Notes: generated by a model not told the origin, from the letters alone. A stretch of DNA of 64,000 bases from Chryseobacterium sp. JUb7 (GCF_024806495.1 NZ_JANUFF010000011.1:1-64000), one strand, 5' to 3'. Positions 25,256 to 33,597 are shown, numbered from the stretch's first letter. Numbers and translations are program-made.

Positions 25256-25463
25256 ATTTTTAACGCAAAGTTTGCAAGGATTTTTCTTGAAATGTTTGAG
25301 AATATTTTTAGTTCGCAAAGGCATTTCATTCAGCAAAGGTTGAATGTTTGGAACATCAATAAAGTTTGTTATTAAGGGCAAAACGGAATGTAACGTGGAA
25401 TCTATACTTGTTTTGTAGATATTATTTTATAAAATCTTTGCTAAGATTTCTTGTAAAAGTTTG

Positions 25464-25496
25464 AGATTGCTTCGTCGCTCTGCTTCTCGCAATGAC
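25464..25496 (-). repeat. Dispersed GTCATTGCGAG repeat, inverted copy
   Basis: Reverse-strand copy of the 25229 element (GTCATTGCGAGAAGC then GACGAAGCAATCT). The two copies face each other and bracket about 210 bases without a gene in the 25182-25573 interval. Confidence 0.7.
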
Positions 25497-25506
25497 GTTA
25501 TAAAAC

Positions 25507-25545
25507 AATTCCGGCGCGGGAAGCATAGCTTCCCGCGCCGGAATT
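25507..25545. terminator. 39-bp perfect GC-rich palindrome
   Basis: Arms of 18 bp (AATTCCGGCGCGGGAAGC, 25507-25524, and its complement 25528-25545) with a 3-base ATA loop. It lies 28 bases beyond the stop of the minus-strand gene at 25574, so it probably terminates the sigma-factor operon, though no T tract follows in that direction. Same dimensions as the element at 63266. Confidence 0.6.
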
Positions 25546-25573
25546 AACAATTTCAATTTAGTTGTTTTACTTT

Positions 25574-25831
25574 TTATTTTTCGAATGCTTCGTGTCTTCT
25601 GCCGCATCTTGAAGCGAACTCTTTTTTGAATTTACCTTTCAATTCCTGGTATTGATCCTCATTCATTTCTCTGATTTTATCAGCCAATCCAAAAGGAGAT
25701 TTCTCTTTAATTCCGTATTCTTCAAAAATACCTTTTACAAATCTTTTTCTTTCGATTGCTTTTTTAGCGATTATTGCAACACCTGCTACGGCTAATGCTC
25801 CAAGAGCACCTTTTAATACTGAATTTTTCAT
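25574..25831 (-). CDS. Small hypothetical membrane-anchored protein of the ECF sigma operon
   Basis: An 85-residue protein. An N-terminal hydrophobic segment (GALGALAVAGVAIIAKK, about 8-24) is followed by a basic, charged helical region (KGIFEEYGIKEKSPFGLADKIREMNEDQYQELKGKFKKEF). No known family. It is the last gene of an apparent operon with the 115-residue membrane protein and the ECF sigma factor, all minus strand; 86 bases separate it from the preceding gene. Probably an envelope-stress or sigma-regulating component, by position only. Confidence 0.7.
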   Translation of the reverse strand: MKNSVLKGALGALAVAGVAIIAKKAIERKRFVKGIFEEYGIKEKSPFGLADKIREMNEDQYQELKGKFKKEFASRCGRRHEAFEK

Positions 25832-25917
25832 TTTTTCAAAATTTTAAATTTTACTACTTCTTGTTTTTTATATAGACGAATGAATTTTAATTTTACTTTA
25901 CTACTTCTAAAATTTTA

Positions 25918-26265
25918 TTATTCGTTTGTTCTGTTGTTTCTGTTAAAAAAACCGCCTGAGCATTTATCTCTCCAGACTTCCTTAAATTTTTCTCTTTCTT
26001 CAGGTGATAAACTCATCATTCTGTCCCGCATCATTTTTTTCTCCTTAAAATCCCTCATTCCTTTTCCAAAATGAAATCCTCCAAAAAGAATTTTACTAAG
26101 GATTAAAATTCCCATTGCCTGCCAATATGTTATCGATTTCACTCCCAAAATATCAGGAAGAAGACAATTCCAAAGAGACATGACGATCCATGTAACTCCC
26201 AATAAGATTAACGGCGGACATAAGAATAAAAAAATCCAGCCCTTTTTGTGTTTATTATGATTCAT
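25918..26265 (-). CDS. Membrane protein downstream of ECF sigma factor
   Basis: A 115-residue protein with two transmembrane segments (about 10-35 and 46-65) and a basic C-terminal cytosolic part containing MMSLSPEEREKFKEVWRDKC. The LSPEEREKF element with a nearby conserved Cys resembles small Bacteroidetes proteins encoded directly after sigma-70 genes. It may hold the sigma factor inactive at the membrane, but no zinc-binding anti-sigma (HxxxCxxC) motif is present. Gap to the sigma gene is 13 bases. Confidence 0.72.
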   Translation of the reverse strand: MNHNKHKKGWIFLFLCPPLILLGVTWIVMSLWNCLLPDILGVKSITYWQAMGILILSKILFGGFHFGKGMRDFKEKKMMRDRMMSLSPEEREKFKEVWRDKCSGGFFNRNNRTNE

Positions 26266-26278
26266 AACTTTCTTTTTT

Positions 26279-26857
26279 CTAACTATTTAAATCTTCGTAT
26301 AATTTTCTCAGTCTGTTTCTCAAATGCTTGACCGCATAATTTTTCCGACTGATTATTGTTTTAATATTTTCGCCTTGTTCATCGGCAATTTCCTGGAGAG
26401 TCTTGTCGTTGAGTTCATTTTCTACGTACACAAGTCTTTGTTTTTCCGGCAGCTCTTCCAACGCTTCAAAAAGCTTTTTCCAGATTTCATCCTGAAACAT
26501 TTTCACTTCCGGACCAGCACTTTCATCAAGCAAAAGGATATCTTTTATAGAAAAACTTCCATCCTCATCTTCATATACAAAATCTTCGAGATTTTCAGTT
26601 TTCTTCTTGCGGTATTTATCGGTGATTTTATTGGCTGTTACCCTATACAGCCATCCGCCAACATTCACAATCTCCGAAAGATTGGTAAGACTACTGAACT
26701 GATACCATACCTCCTGCAGAATATCTTCTGCATCCTCCGTATTTTTCACTTTTGGACGAATGTAAGACATCAGCTTTCCTCCGTACTTTGAAACGGTTTG
26801 TGAGATGATATTTTCCTTCTCCTTCTGTGGCATTGCTATTTTTTCGACAATCTCCAT
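26279..26857 (-). CDS. ECF-type RNA polymerase sigma factor
   Basis: A 192-residue sigma-70 family protein with regions sigma2 (about 15-90; TEDAEDILQEVWYQFSS then GGWLYRVTANKITDKYRKKK) and sigma4 (about 125-185; LPEKQRLVYVENELNDKTLQEIADEQGENIKTIISRKNYAVKHLR). The acidic linker between them is longer than usual. First gene of the operon with two small membrane proteins. The start at residue 1 or the Met at residue 9 are both possible. Target promoters are unknown. Confidence 0.92.
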   Translation of the reverse strand: MEIVEKIAMPQKEKENIISQTVSKYGGKLMSYIRPKVKNTEDAEDILQEVWYQFSSLTNLSEIVNVGGWLYRVTANKITDKYRKKKTENLEDFVYEDEDGSFSIKDILLLDESAGPEVKMFQDEIWKKLFEALEELPEKQRLVYVENELNDKTLQEIADEQGENIKTIISRKNYAVKHLRNRLRKLYEDLNS

Positions 26858-26989
26858 ATTGCTATGACGATTGAAATTTTTGTTTTACTTTAATAAATTT
26901 AAAATATTTTTCCGGAAATTCAATTTTTCTTTTATTGATCGTGGTTTTAATTATTTTTATTTTGTCATTCTAACGAAGTCATCTATATT

Positions 26990-27070
26990 TTTTTAGAAGC
27001 TATTTCCCGCTATCCACTCATACTCCTCACGCCCAAGCTTTTTCCATCGCTTGCTGTGGGGTACCGTTTC
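26990..27070 (-). repeat. Dispersed GGATAGCGGGAAATAGC repeat
   Basis: On the minus strand this reads GAGTGGATAGCGGGAAATAG followed by CTTCT, with GGAAAAAGCTTGGGCG before it and an inverted partner (TTGCTGTGGGGTACC) nearby. A weaker relative lies at 119-152. The remainder of the gene-free interval 26858-27188 is AT-rich and holds only this element and the terminator at 27134. Confidence 0.55.
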
Positions 27071-27133
27071 TATCGGGGCTAGGGTTTTTGTCGTTGTTTT
27101 CACCCTTTCAGCTTATTTGTATTTAAAAACAAA

Positions 27134-27161
27134 AAACGGAAAGTAAAAATACCCTCCGTTT
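27134..27161 (-). terminator. Terminator after S9 peptidase gene
   Basis: AAACGGA (27134-27140) and TCCGTTT (27155-27161) form a 7-bp stem with the loop AAGTAAAAATACCC, and an A-rich left flank gives the minus-strand T tract. Nearly the same hairpin occurs at 29317. Confidence 0.6.
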
Positions 27162-27188
27162 CCTTTTTTAATTATAAAAATTTGAACA

Positions 27189-29192
27189 TTATTTATTGAA
27201 ATTCTCAGCAAAAAATCCTAACATAGATTTATATAATTCAATTCTGTTCGGTTCTTTTCCGAATCCGTGTCCTTCATCGTATTTTACCATATATGGAACT
27301 TCAAAACCTTTGCTTCTCAGTGCTTTTACAATCTGATCAGATTCATTGATATTTACCCTCGGATCATTCGCTCCCTGCACTACAAACAATGGTTTTTTAA
27401 TTTTATCAATCTGGAAAACAGGCGAGACTTCTTTAGCAATCTTCGCTTCTTCAGGATTATCAAGATCATACCAGATTTGCTTTACCATTTCTTTGTAAGG
27501 CTTCCAGTATTCAGGAAATGAATCGAAAAAGGTGAAAATATTTGAAACCCCGACATAGTCGACACCACAAGAATACAGGTCCGGCGTTTTAATCAGTCCC
27601 ATCAAAGTTGCATAACCGCCATGGCTTCCACCATAAATAGCAACTTTATCTTTGTCAACCCATCCCTGCTCAATGGCATATTTTACACCATCTTCAACAT
27701 CATCCATTGCTTTTCTTCCGATCTGCTTATATCCTGAGGTCTGAAATTCTTTTCCATATCCTCCGGAAATTCTGAAATTAACCTGCAGTGTTGCATATCC
27801 TCTGCTTGCAAACAATTGTGTCTCAGGATTGAATCCCCAATGATCTCTTATTCCCTGCGGTCCGCCATGAGGATTTACAATTAAAGGTACTTTTTTTCCT
27901 TCTGCAGCAGCTTTTGGCAATGTAATATATCCATGAATGGTAAGACCGTCTCTGCTCTTGAATTCAATCGGGCGCATTTCAGCCATATCTTCTTCTTTTA
28001 GCTGAGGCATCAGGTCAAGAAGAAGTTTTATAGTCTTTGTTTTGGTATCGTACTCGTAATATTTTCCGTATAATTTATCGCTGTCAACGACTACCAAAAG
28101 CTTGGAATCATTATCATCCGAAGAAACTACATAAAATTGTTTATCTCCAAATTCAGATTTCAATTTAGCATTCACATCTTTATAAAACTGACTTACAGGA
28201 ATGGTTTCATTTTTAATTCCTTCGTAACTGATATAGTCTAATTCATAATTTCTGTTTTTTCCGGCAACACTTATTGAACTTACATCAAAAGTAGGGTTAG
28301 AATACACTTCTTTAATGACAGTATTTTTCTTCAAATCATACAGAACAATTCTCGATTTGTCACTATCCAGGTTCGTCACAACATAGGCTTCATCTTTATT
28401 TTTTGAATTGTCATTAAACCTCATGATACTGAATGTATCTTTCCAGTCCGTTGTCTTCAAAAGATTGAATTTTCCCGTTTGTAGATCTTTATAATAATTT
28501 TTTGTAGTCAGTCCGTTTTCAAGAACAGTATAGCCTCTTAAATTTCCTTCTTTATCAAAAAGATAATCGTCAATCGGATTTTTAGGATCTTTATTTTCAA
28601 ACAGCTGTATCATTTCCCCTGTCACAAAATTGATTTTGTACGGTTCAAAGATCTGTTTGTTATTTTTATTCAAAGTAACAACTGCAAAATCAGTGTCTTT
28701 TATAATCGTTACAAAACCTATTTTAACCCCATCAAAAGGAGTGAGATCTTTCAGGTTTTTACCGTCTATATCTGCTGCATACAAATGAAGATTTTCGTTA
28801 CCGCCTTTATCCTGAGTATAAAACAGACGTTTTTTACTCAACCAGCCGTAGCTTTTAATCAAATCATCTTTTTCTACAAGCGCTTTGGTTACGGTACCTG
28901 TTTTTAAGTTTTTTACATAGACATGATTCTTGCTGTCTTTATCTTTTTCCTTGTATGAAAGGTATTGCCCGTCAGGCGATATTTTAAACTGAGAAGCCTT
29001 TGGTCTTGCAAAATAATCCTCCACTTTATATTTAAAATTTCCCTTATCATAAGAGATTAATTGATCTAAAGTAGCCTTAGAGGAAACTAGTGTAGGATCA
29101 CCGGGTAACTTGGCTGTTGAGCTTTGTGCATTGATCATAATGGCTGATATTATAACGTGAGCAGTAGTTAATATTTTAGAATTCAGATTCAT
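27189..29192 (-). CDS. Secreted S9 family prolyl oligopeptidase-like peptidase
   Basis: A 667-residue serine peptidase. N-terminal signal peptide (about 1-22, INAQ), a seven-bladed beta-propeller (about 50-400) and an alpha/beta hydrolase domain (about 405-667) with catalytic S523 (GGSHGG), D610 (GANDPR) and H642 (DEGHGF). It likely resides in the periplasm or at the cell surface and removes dipeptides or acyl-amino acids from peptides. It lacks a T9SS domain. Monocistronic. The exact subclass (DPP-type or acylaminoacyl-type) is not clear. Confidence 0.92.
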   Translation of the reverse strand: MNLNSKILTTAHVIISAIMINAQSSTAKLPGDPTLVSSKATLDQLISYDKGNFKYKVEDYFARPKASQFKISPDGQYLSYKEKDKDSKNHVYVKNLKTGTVTKALVEKDDLIKSYGWLSKKRLFYTQDKGGNENLHLYAADIDGKNLKDLTPFDGVKIGFVTIIKDTDFAVVTLNKNNKQIFEPYKINFVTGEMIQLFENKDPKNPIDDYLFDKEGNLRGYTVLENGLTTKNYYKDLQTGKFNLLKTTDWKDTFSIMRFNDNSKNKDEAYVVTNLDSDKSRIVLYDLKKNTVIKEVYSNPTFDVSSISVAGKNRNYELDYISYEGIKNETIPVSQFYKDVNAKLKSEFGDKQFYVVSSDDNDSKLLVVVDSDKLYGKYYEYDTKTKTIKLLLDLMPQLKEEDMAEMRPIEFKSRDGLTIHGYITLPKAAAEGKKVPLIVNPHGGPQGIRDHWGFNPETQLFASRGYATLQVNFRISGGYGKEFQTSGYKQIGRKAMDDVEDGVKYAIEQGWVDKDKVAIYGGSHGGYATLMGLIKTPDLYSCGVDYVGVSNIFTFFDSFPEYWKPYKEMVKQIWYDLDNPEEAKIAKEVSPVFQIDKIKKPLFVVQGANDPRVNINESDQIVKALRSKGFEVPYMVKYDEGHGFGKEPNRIELYKSMLGFFAENFNK

Positions 29193-29316
29193 AATTCATA
29201 TTTTAATTTGGTTTGATTTGATTTGGAATTATTAATTTAAAATGGAATGCTTATCTATAAGACATTTAAAAAGACCCAAATGTTACAAATAATCAGATAA
29301 TTTATGAAAATAAAAA

Positions 29317-29342
29317 AACGGAAAGTAAAAATACAATCCGTT
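29317..29342 (-). terminator. Terminator after DoxX gene
   Basis: AACGGA (29317-29322) and TCCGTT (29337-29342) with the intervening AAGTAAAAATACAA. The loop and arms closely match the hairpin at 27134, so the S9 gene is flanked by two near-identical terminators. Confidence 0.55.
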
Positions 29343-29364
29343 CATTGATAATAAATTCTGTTTT

Positions 29365-29823
29365 TTAATTTAAATAAATTCCGAAATACCAGGTCCATAC
29401 AATTAAAATAATCTGCATCGGAATTCTTTCTTTGTAGAGGTAGCCCATTCCGGGACCTGAATAATCTCCTTTGAAAAGGTTTATTTTTTTCCTGGATGAA
29501 TTAATATTCGCCAAAAAAACAAGGATCAGAAAAATGATTAACAAAATCGCAGTCAGCTCCCGAACGGAAGGAATCATTAAGCCAACCCCCGCAGCAACTT
29601 CAATAATTCCGGTGAAATATACCCAAAACATTTTTGCAGGAATAAAATCCGGAATCATCATCGCCATCCCTTTTTGAAATTTAAAATGGGCAAATCCTGT
29701 GAAAATTATAAAAGCCGCCATGCCGAGGTTTCCGGAAAATAAAAAATTCCAGTCGCCCTGGTAGAGCTTTGTTCCTATCAAAGCAAGAATAAATGTTACA
29801 AAAAGGATTGTTAATAGTTTCAT
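29365..29823 (-). CDS. DoxX-family membrane protein
   Basis: A 152-residue inner-membrane protein with four transmembrane helices and the DoxX pattern: FTGFAHFKFQKGMAMMIPDFIPAKMFWVYFTGIIEVAAGVGLMIP, then a helix rich in aliphatic residues and a C-terminal IVWTWYFGIYLN. DoxX-like proteins have been tied to thiosulfate:quinone oxidoreductase in archaea and to redox stress in bacteria, but the role here is unknown. Single-gene unit at the edge of the VOC/SRPBCC cluster. Confidence 0.85.
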   Translation of the reverse strand: MKLLTILFVTFILALIGTKLYQGDWNFLFSGNLGMAAFIIFTGFAHFKFQKGMAMMIPDFIPAKMFWVYFTGIIEVAAGVGLMIPSVRELTAILLIIFLILVFLANINSSRKKINLFKGDYSGPGMGYLYKERIPMQIILIVWTWYFGIYLN

Positions 29824-29877
29824 GATTTATGATTTGTTTTCCAGGATTTTACAGATGACTCTTATAGTTGTTTAAAT

Positions 29878-29915
29878 ATTAGCCTTGTCAAGTTTAAAAT
29901 CTTGACAAGGCTAAT
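29878..29915 (-). terminator. Strong terminator after SRPBCC gene
   Basis: A perfect 15-bp stem, ATTAGCCTTGTCAAG (29878-29892) with CTTGACAAGGCTAAT (29901-29915), loop of 8 bases, just after the stop of the 29934 gene. Confidence 0.75.
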
Positions 29916-29933
29916 TAAATTGTGTGAGAAGAA

Positions 29934-30374
29934 TTATTTTTCGGCGAGATTTTTTACCACCTCCAGTCCTTGTATGAAACCGTTGTTTATATGCTCCTGC
30001 CATTCTTTTTCAACCTGAACTTCTGCATGGAGTTTTGTTTTTCCGTCAAAATCTATCAGAATATATTTTTCAAAACATCCACTCCATTCTTTAACTTCTT
30101 TACTTTCGGTATCTTCATTACCCTCTTTGTCAACCATGCCCAAATGTTTAAAAATAATCTGATCCGGCTTTTCCAAGCTGTCAATTGTCGAAACCATGCC
30201 CTCACCTTCTGCATTGACGAAATACGTTTTTCCTCCAACCTTCCAGTCAGATTTCATGACCGAACCCGGACCGAAAAATTTCGTCCATTCACTATAGGTT
30301 TCAGACCCCCAAAGAACATCCCATATTTTGTCTTTCGGGGCGTTGATTATTTTTTCGTAAGATAAAGTTTCCAT
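29934..30374 (-). CDS. SRPBCC (START-like) domain protein, copy 1
   Basis: A 146-residue AHSA1/START-fold protein: YEKIINAPKDKIWDVLWGSETYSEWTKFFGPGSVMKSDW is the typical opening, followed by strands and a final helix (FIQGLEVVKNLAEK). This fold binds hydrophobic ligands; no catalysis can be read. It resembles the neighbour at 30450 in layout (INA-P-ER/DKIWDVLWG), so the two are tandem paralogues. Confidence 0.85.
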   Translation of the reverse strand: METLSYEKIINAPKDKIWDVLWGSETYSEWTKFFGPGSVMKSDWKVGGKTYFVNAEGEGMVSTIDSLEKPDQIIFKHLGMVDKEGNEDTESKEVKEWSGCFEKYILIDFDGKTKLHAEVQVEKEWQEHINNGFIQGLEVVKNLAEK

Positions 30375-30449
30375 ATTTTTAATTTTAGTGATGATTTTAT
30401 TTTTAAACGTAAATGTTTACGATTTTTTTGACGTGGAAGAACTCATAAA

Positions 30450-30878
30450 TTAAAGTTGGGTCTCAGAGAGGTTTTTCACAATTCCCAATGCTTTAGGAAA
30501 TTTTTCCTCAAAAAATTCTTTGAATTCTGCAGGGGTCTGAATTTCTCCTTTCAATTTGGTACCATCTTCATTTTCTTCCAAAATGTAAGCCTCCGTGGCT
30601 TCACCCCAATCTTGCGGAACTTCCACTCCATCATAAATTTCTCCAAGATGCAGAAATTTCATTTCTTTATGAGGAATATTTTTCTCAACACGGCTATACA
30701 TGCCGTTTTCATGAGGATCAAAAAATTTCACAATACTTCCTTCTTCCAGAGTTCCCTGATAAAAAGAACCTTCCGTAAAAGCGGTGGTCCACTGTCTATA
30801 GGTGATTTCGCCCCAAAGTACATCCCATACTCTTTCAGGGGTTGCATTTATTTCAATTTCAAAATTTAAAACTTCCAT
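30450..30878 (-). CDS. SRPBCC (START-like) domain protein, copy 2
   Basis: A 142-residue paralogue of the 29934 protein, opening LNFEIEINATPERVWDVLWGEITYRQWTTAF and ending FPKALGIVKNLSE. The ligand-binding cavity fold is clear but the ligand is unknown. It is 75 bases from copy 1 and could be transcribed with it. Part of the 29.4-41.4 kb run of small single-domain genes. Confidence 0.85.
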   Translation of the reverse strand: MEVLNFEIEINATPERVWDVLWGEITYRQWTTAFTEGSFYQGTLEEGSIVKFFDPHENGMYSRVEKNIPHKEMKFLHLGEIYDGVEVPQDWGEATEAYILEENEDGTKLKGEIQTPAEFKEFFEEKFPKALGIVKNLSETQL

Positions 30879-30932
30879 TATTGATATTTAGTATTGTTAA
30901 GGTTGAGCTTGGTTTATTTCCAAATTACGAAA

Positions 30933-31766
30933 TTATCCGCCGACAAAGTCTCCTCCATTGATATGAATAATTTCTCCTGTGATAAAACTGGAGTCTTCTG
31001 ATGCCAGAAAAACATAAGCCGGGGCAACTTCCGAAGGCTGACCGGCTCTTTTCAACGGATTATCTTTTCCAAAAGTTGATAGATTATCAAATGTTTCCTT
31101 CACAAGAGGAGTCCAGACAGGTCCGGGAGCAACACCATTGACCAAAATTTTCCGGTCTGCAAGATTGGTCGCCAGTGAGCGGATAAAAGTTGTAATAGCA
31201 CCTTTGGTAGCAGAATAATCAATCAGATGATCACTTCCCCGATAAGCAGTAACGGAAGTTGTACAGATAATCCTGCCTCCTTTTTTGAGTAAGGATAAAA
31301 AATCTCTTGTCAAAGCGATCATTGAAATAATATTCACATTAAAAGTCTCTTGAATCTGTTCATCAGAAATTTTCTCAATATTATTTTTTGGAAACTGAAT
31401 TCCGGCATTATTAACCAGAATATCCAAGGTTTTCCATTCTTTTTCAATCCTGCCTAAGGATTTTAACCTAAAGGTCTTTTTAGAAATATCACCTTTTAAT
31501 AGAATACATTTCCGGCCTTCTTTCTCAACTAATTTTTTGGTTTCTCTCGCATCTTGATCACTTTCTTTATAGATGATAGCCACATCAGCACCTTCCCTGG
31601 CAAAATGAACTGCAACGGCCTGTCCGATTCCACTGTCGCCACCTGAAATAACCGCTTTTTTGTTGAATAATTTCCGACTTCCCTGATAATTATTTCTTAT
31701 AATCTCAGGAAACTGTCCGTCTTTCGGGACTTTTGATTTAGATTGTGACTTGTTCTGTGTTTTCAT
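30933..31766 (-). CDS. SDR-family oxidoreductase (YghA/glucose-dehydrogenase-like)
   Basis: A 277-residue SDR with an N-terminal extension (KTQNKSQSKSKVPKDGQFPEI) typical of the YghA/general-stress group. Cofactor motif SGGDSGIGQAVA, then GDISKK, NNAGIQ, catalytic Ser in CTTSVTAYRG, Tyr-x3-Lys in YSATKGA, and a GPVWTPL segment. The start chosen is ATG 31766 rather than the ATG nine codons upstream, since homologues start at the KTQ stretch. Substrate is probably an aldehyde or sugar; such proteins are often stress-induced. Confidence 0.87.
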   Translation of the reverse strand: MKTQNKSQSKSKVPKDGQFPEIIRNNYQGSRKLFNKKAVISGGDSGIGQAVAVHFAREGADVAIIYKESDQDARETKKLVEKEGRKCILLKGDISKKTFRLKSLGRIEKEWKTLDILVNNAGIQFPKNNIEKISDEQIQETFNVNIISMIALTRDFLSLLKKGGRIICTTSVTAYRGSDHLIDYSATKGAITTFIRSLATNLADRKILVNGVAPGPVWTPLVKETFDNLSTFGKDNPLKRAGQPSEVAPAYVFLASEDSSFITGEIIHINGGDFVGG

Positions 31767-31799
31767 AGGCAAATCTTTTATGAATACCATCAAACAGCA

Positions 31800-31915
31800 A
31801 GCCGAAAAGGGGAAATTGGAAGTCAGAAGATGGAAACCGAAGATTTTTAGTCCTATTAAAACAATTTGATTAACTATTTTAACTTCCTTCCTCCCGCTTC
31901 CATCTTTCAGTCAAA
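31800..31915. repeat. GGAAGATGGAAG-type inverted repeat, copy 1
   Basis: A purine-rich arm (GGAAGTCAGAAGATGGAAAC, 31819-31838) and a pyrimidine-rich partner (CCCGCTTCCATCTTTCAGTC near 31893-31912) enclose about 50 bases. Related elements occur at 47492-47570 and 51035-51170. Confidence 0.5.
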
Positions 31916-31916
31916 T

Positions 31917-32783
31917 TTAAGAATTATAAGCATTTTCTAAATCCTGAATAATAATTTTCTGCATCTTCATCATTGCCTGTACCACTTTCTGAGCCTTAGC
32001 CTGATCCGGATCACTCATCAGCTGAATCAGTCTTTTGGGAACAATCTGCCAGCTAAAACCATATTTATCTTTGAGCCAGCCGCACATACTTTCCCGCCCT
32101 CCATCAGAGGTCAGCCTATTCCAATATGTATCCGTCTGGTCCTGATCATCAGTCATCACTACCATCGAAATTCCTTCATTAAAATCAAATTGATGATCGT
32201 AAGAATTGTCCATACAGAACAAACTGTATCCATCGATTTCAAAATGAGCATGCTGAATATTTTCCGAAGGCTCAGGCGCCGGATGACCTTCACTACCGTC
32301 TCCATATCTTAATATATTTCCAATCTTAGAGTCCGGAAAAGTAGCCGTATATAATTCCATTGCTTCGAAAGCTTTTCCATTATTTTGATGAATAAACATC
32401 AAAGTAGGAATAATTTTCTGCTCACTTTGTTTTTCACCTAAAAATATCTGCCAGGTAACGTCATACTTATCTTTCACCCAACCATATTTCTTACTCCATG
32501 AATAAGAATCAAGAGGCATTAAGGCTATTCCACCATCCATTAACTGATCCCAGTATTTTTGAACCTCATCTTCCGTTTCACAAATCACCATGAACGAAAC
32601 AGAAGCATTTTTTTTAAATTGAGGACCTCCGTTCAAAAGCATTATTTTTTGACCAAAGAGATCAATATTCATCACAACAGGTGTATCTGCTGTAATTTTT
32701 CCATCAAATATATTACAGTAAAATTCTGATGATTCTTTTGCATCTCCGTCATACCAAAGGCATGGAAATATATCGTTATTCAT
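31917..32783 (-). CDS. Two-domain VOC/PhnB-like protein
   Basis: A 288-residue protein with two 3-demethylubiquinone-9 3-methyltransferase-like (PhnB/VOC) domains: residues about 1-135 (CLWYDGDAKESSEFYCNIFDGKI, ending KDKYDVTWQIFLG) and about 140-285 (PTLMFIHQNNGKAFEAMELYTATFPDSKI, ending KDKYGFSWQIVPKRL). VOC domains pair to form a metal or ligand site; here both are in one chain. Function unknown despite the misleading family name. Within the minus-strand VOC/SRPBCC run. Confidence 0.85.
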   Translation of the reverse strand: MNNDIFPCLWYDGDAKESSEFYCNIFDGKITADTPVVMNIDLFGQKIMLLNGGPQFKKNASVSFMVICETEDEVQKYWDQLMDGGIALMPLDSYSWSKKYGWVKDKYDVTWQIFLGEKQSEQKIIPTLMFIHQNNGKAFEAMELYTATFPDSKIGNILRYGDGSEGHPAPEPSENIQHAHFEIDGYSLFCMDNSYDHQFDFNEGISMVVMTDDQDQTDTYWNRLTSDGGRESMCGWLKDKYGFSWQIVPKRLIQLMSDPDQAKAQKVVQAMMKMQKIIIQDLENAYNS

Positions 32784-32802
32784 ATTATTTTAAATTTTGA
32801 TC

Positions 32803-32829
32803 GTCATTGCGAGCAAAGCAAAGCCATCT
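32803..32829 (+). repeat. Dispersed GTCATTGCGAG repeat, copy 3
   Basis: GTCATTGCGAGCAAAG followed by CAAAGCCATCT, the same family as 25229 and 25464. Confidence 0.6.
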
Positions 32830-32884
32830 CATCTATTTTTTTAAATTAGAGATTTTTCCTTTTCAGAATGACAAGTTTTATGTT

Positions 32885-33124
32885 TTAATTATTTTTAAAA
32901 GAAACATGATTTTCTTTCATATATATCTTTAGTTTTTCCATCGCATTCTTTCCGAAACCATGCAATTCCATAATTTCTTTTTCAGAATAATCGGATAATT
33001 TTTCTAAAGAATTTATCTTCTCTTTTTCCAAAGCTCTTCTTGCGGGTACAGCAATAATACCTCGTAAAAAATCTCCCTCCACAACATGACTAACGACACA
33101 AATAGAGCTTAAACATTTTGCCAT
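32885..33124 (-). CDS. Small helix-hairpin-helix DNA-binding-like protein
   Basis: A 79-residue protein. The C-terminal half (INSLEKLSDYSEKEIMELHGFGKNAMEKLKIYM) matches the helix-hairpin-helix fold of the RNA polymerase alpha C-terminal domain, with the HGFG hairpin; the N-terminal half (AVPARRAL) links to it. Two cysteines near the start (CLSSIC) have no known role. It may bind DNA non-specifically. The start is at ATG 33124; an ATG six codons upstream is the alternative. 35 bases from the SRPBCC gene. Confidence 0.72.
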   Translation of the reverse strand: MAKCLSSICVVSHVVEGDFLRGIIAVPARRALEKEKINSLEKLSDYSEKEIMELHGFGKNAMEKLKIYMKENHVSFKNN

Positions 33125-33159
33125 TATTATTAAGTTGATCATGATGACTAAAAAGGTAT

Positions 33160-33573
33160 TTAATGATTTTCAACATATTTGTGAAAATTGTTCAGGATCG
33201 CGTACCATCCTTCTCTTTGCATTTCCACAGAGTTTTGTTTTTCAGGATCAAAGTTTATCTTAACTTTCGTTGTATTTTCATCAATTTTATCAAAAAATAC
33301 TTCTACTTTTCTACCGTCTGCAATATGATATTCAATTCTCTCATTAGGAATCACCTTATCATAAATTCCTTCAAAATCAAATCCGAAACTTCCATCTTTG
33401 GCCTCCATCCTGTTTTTGAATTTTCCTCCAACCCGTAAATCATTTTCAGAACTTGGGCACTGCCATGATTCGTGGGCAAAATTCCATTTTGTAATATGTT
33501 TTGGCTGATTATAATAATCCCAAACCTTCTGAACAGGGGCTAAAATCGTAATATCAATCTTAATAGGTTCCAT
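33160..33573 (-). CDS. SRPBCC (START-like) domain protein, copy 3
   Basis: A 137-residue protein of the same fold as 29934 and 30450 but of a different subgroup: ITILAPVQKVWDYYNQPKHITKWNFAHESWQCP, then FDFEGIYDKVIPNERIEYHIADGRKVEVFF and the final helix GWYAILNNFHKYVE. Polyketide cyclase-like annotations are common for it; actual function is unknown. Confidence 0.87.
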   Translation of the reverse strand: MEPIKIDITILAPVQKVWDYYNQPKHITKWNFAHESWQCPSSENDLRVGGKFKNRMEAKDGSFGFDFEGIYDKVIPNERIEYHIADGRKVEVFFDKIDENTTKVKINFDPEKQNSVEMQREGWYAILNNFHKYVENH

Positions 33574-33597
33574 AATTGTATTTTTTAATAGTGGAGT

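Noticed and set aside
26324-26791. 155-codon plus-strand frame over the ECF sigma gene
   Set aside because: Antisense shadow of a gene with clear sigma2 and sigma4 motifs; the frame is very rich in Phe, Ile and Leu, as expected of the complement of AT-rich coding.
29970-30869. Two plus-strand frames opposite the SRPBCC genes (131 and 137 codons)
   Set aside because: Phe-rich antisense frames; they arise because the SRPBCC genes have an AT-rich codon use.
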